NCBI GenBank assembly: GCA_046329195.1
Contig: JAXLVB010000001.1
Location: 2,418,001-2,482,000 of the forward strand
Direction: 5' to 3'
DNA: 64,000 nt
Source of the DNA: JAXLVB01 sp046329195
GTDB taxonomy: Bacteria; Bacteroidota; Bacteroidia; Cytophagales; Spirosomataceae
Under the pieces are notes generated by a model. It ran no database searches, had not been told where the DNA came from, and saw only the letters and a list, made by a program, of their open reading frames with translations. The stretch's first letter is position 1; the number at the start of each line of letters is the position of its first letter. Shown here piece by piece: positions 62,427 through 64,000 of this stretch. A program made the translations under genes and the position numbers.

Positions 62427-63380
62427 CTATGTCTTAAAATATTCCAATAGCCTTTTTTTTATTGCTCTGCTGAAAGGGATAACATGGCGCTCAATTTCTA
62501 ACGTGTCAAATGCTACCTTATCCACTTTGGATAAGCAGACTATGTACGATTTATGCACTCGCAAAAATTGAGGATATTTTGCTAAGTTTTCTTCCATTGC
62601 CTTGAGATTACTTAGCGTCAAAAACTTGTGATTGCTTGTAAACACCGACGAATAGTTCTCCTCTGCCTTAATGAACAAAATATCAGTAAGCTTTATTTTT
62701 TCTATTTTCCCATTGGATTTGATGAAAATAGAGTCATCTAAATCATTTTTTAATTGCGGACTTACTTGATTTTTCAGGTAATTCAACTCATTGCTTAGAT
62801 TCTCTTTGATAAGGGCATCGAATCTTTTCTGCGTTTCGTAGCGGTCAATAAACAAACGTATCACTGTTGCAATGGTCATATAATAACCAATATGGAAAGT
62901 GGAAGTAGTGATACTTCTGAAAAAATTCCAGTACATGGCATAGGGTGTATAATGTAGAAATACTTGACTAATACACAATGAACGCAAATACGCCAAAACA
63001 ACCAATGTGGTTACACAAACGCTTAGAAAAAGCCATAGGCCTTTTCTTATCAAAATCGTTGGTACATACACGTAATAAGTAAGATAAAAAGTGAGGGCAG
63101 CAAAACTCGTGCAAATAAGCGCATTTGCAAAGGTGACTGGAGGTGGGTCAATGACCTTGTAATATTCCCACCAAAAAAAGAAAACAGACAATCCTATTAG
63201 GGCGTGCTGAAGATGATAGCGAAGTAGAAATTGCATGATGTTCCCCAAATTAAATACAAACACCTTCTTACGAATTTTGAGCCTATACCATTCGTCAATA
63301 AAAAAATACACTTGCTGTATTCTCGTTAGTTGGTAGCATTTAGAAGGATTTTCTAACTCCATATTTGCGAAGTAGCTCAC
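62427..63380 (-). CDS. Membrane-bound LytTR-domain regulator
   Basis: A 317-residue protein with four hydrophobic segments (about residues 40-165), a coiled-coil linker (YETQKRFDALIKENLSNELNYLKNQ) and a C-terminal LytTR DNA-binding domain (KIKLTDILFIKAEENYSSVFT...FLRVHKSYIVCLS). There is no receiver or kinase domain, so it is a one-component membrane-tethered regulator. An alternative start lies at 63362. Confidence 0.82.
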   Translation of the reverse strand: MSYFANMELENPSKCYQLTRIQQVYFFIDEWYRLKIRKKVFVFNLGNIMQFLLRYHLQHALIGLSVFFFWWEYYKVIDPPPVTFANALICTSFAALTFYLTYYVYVPTILIRKGLWLFLSVCVTTLVVLAYLRSLCISQVFLHYTPYAMYWNFFRSITTSTFHIGYYMTIATVIRLFIDRYETQKRFDALIKENLSNELNYLKNQVSPQLKNDLDDSIFIKSNGKIEKIKLTDILFIKAEENYSSVFTSNHKFLTLSNLKAMEENLAKYPQFLRVHKSYIVCLSKVDKVAFDTLEIERHVIPFSRAIKKRLLEYFKT

Positions 63381-63443
63381 AAAATTCCAAGATATGGAGT
63401 GAGCTAATGATCTTTTTATCTTCTAAATTTAAAATAAAATCAC

Positions 63444-64000
63444 ATGAAAAAGTTATTGTACGTATTGATTTTTCTTTGCTCTACAACGCTTTCTTGTCAA
63501 TGCAACGCCCAGAGCGATAGAGTCAAAAATTGGCACCAAGATATTGATTTCTTATTAACAGAAATCAAAAAACAGCACTATGTCTATAAAAACAGCGCAT
63601 TGCCTCAGGCATTGACCCAGCAACTTGAAAACCTCAAACAACACACGGCAGAATATAGCGATGAGCGTATGCTAATAGAACTACAACGGGCAATGTATCA
63701 TTTGGGCGATGGGCATTCTTATGTGCTACCTTTCGGCGCAACTGTTGCTCCGATTCATTTTTTACCACTTCATTTTTATGAATTTTCAGATGGTATGTTT
63801 GTGATTGATGCCAATAATGAGTATCAACACTTAATAGGGTTAAAAGTAAAAAAGATTGGCAACACCACACCCCAAAAACTGATGCATGACATGGAGCATT
63901 TCATCAGCCAGGACAATACAATGGGTGCAAAATGGATTGGCCCTTTTTTCTTACGCTTTCGTGGGCTATTAGAAGCCTACAAGTTACCCAAAAACTCACC
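63444..64000 (+). CDS. S41-peptidase-family-like lipoprotein, cut by the window end
   Basis: Starts MKKLLYVLIFLCSTTLSC and contains DIDFLLTEIKKQHYVYKN, LGDGHSYVLP and IGLKVKKIGNT, the N-terminal pattern of S41/PDZ-type C-terminal processing peptidases. The lipobox Cys is in LSC at about residue 18. It runs off the window at the right end; the catalytic Ser-Lys dyad would be beyond it. It is divergent from the LytTR gene, which may control it. Confidence 0.7.
   Translation, partial: MKKLLYVLIFLCSTTLSCQCNAQSDRVKNWHQDIDFLLTEIKKQHYVYKNSALPQALTQQLENLKQHTAEYSDERMLIELQRAMYHLGDGHSYVLPFGATVAPIHFLPLHFYEFSDGMFVIDANNEYQHLIGLKVKKIGNTTPQKLMHDMEHFISQDNTMGAKWIGPFFLRFRGLLEAYKLPKNS

Overview
The window looks like a chromosomal segment of a Bacteroidota bacterium, most likely a Cytophagales/Spirosomaceae-type organism (inference). 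Supporting signs are several promoters of the TAnnTTTG type, LytS/LytTR sensor-regulator pairs, three lipoprotein-sorting-like paralogues, secreted BNR/YCF48-type propellers, a head-GIN (DUF2807) protein and a biotin-dependent pyruvate carboxylase. Most of the window is ordinary metabolic and cell-envelope gene content.

The outstanding region is 1.9-17.4 kb, a large RNA-repair island. It encodes a polynucleotide kinase/phosphatase, an ATP-dependent RNA ligase, an RlaP-type nucleotidyltransferase, an unknown 271-residue protein, a divergent WYL regulator, RtcB, a low-molecular-weight phosphatase, a PLD-SF2 helicase, a TROVE/Ro60-like protein, a 64-residue unknown protein and a PcfJ-like protein. 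A 21-bp inverted repeat, CTACGCA-N7-TGCG(T/C)A(G), occurs exactly three times in the places I checked: between the WYL gene and the ligase operon, in front of rtcB, and in front of the 64-aa/array/TROVE unit. Each copy sits at almost the same distance from a TTTG -7 element, so the locus appears to be one regulon.

Between the 64-aa gene and the TROVE gene lies about 1.1 kb of non-coding DNA packed with tRNA-like elements on the minus strand: a Lys(UUU)-like, a His(GUG)-like and a long-variable-arm Tyr(GUA)-like cloverleaf, one degenerate cloverleaf, one T-arm/acceptor fragment, and one element whose T arm precedes its D arm (a circularly permuted tRNA fold). They are interspersed with five copies of a hairpin that resembles the Ro-binding stem of Y RNAs. 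A 124-bp MITE-like element with a 9-bp target duplication sits between the array and TROVE. Further upstream, a promoter, a strongly folded RNA and a terminator define a separate small RNA (about 17188-17370). I read this as a Ro60/Y-RNA/tRNA-mimic system coupled to healing and sealing enzymes.

The rest, left to right: 17.6-23 kb holds a lipoprotein, a DUF2807 protein, a TetA-like MFS pump and a LytTR/histidine-kinase pair; 23-27 kb pyruvate carboxylase; 27-34 kb a DUF418 membrane protein, three tandem secreted paralogues and a large BNR-repeat protein; 34-40 kb a GH13-like protein and a fatty-acid-CoA ligase gene split by an intact IS5-family element that uses a -1 frameshift; 40-45.5 kb housekeeping genes (purS, pssA, RsmI-like methyltransferase, hydrolases) and a higBA pair; 45.5-49.8 kb metH carrying an in-frame DUF559 mobile insertion with about 26-bp terminal inverted repeats; 50-57 kb a glycosylase, a dehydrogenase, a desaturase and a small + strand operon ending in a nitrilase; 57-64 kb two secreted proteins sharing a novel-looking repeat, two regulators and the start of an S41-peptidase-like gene.
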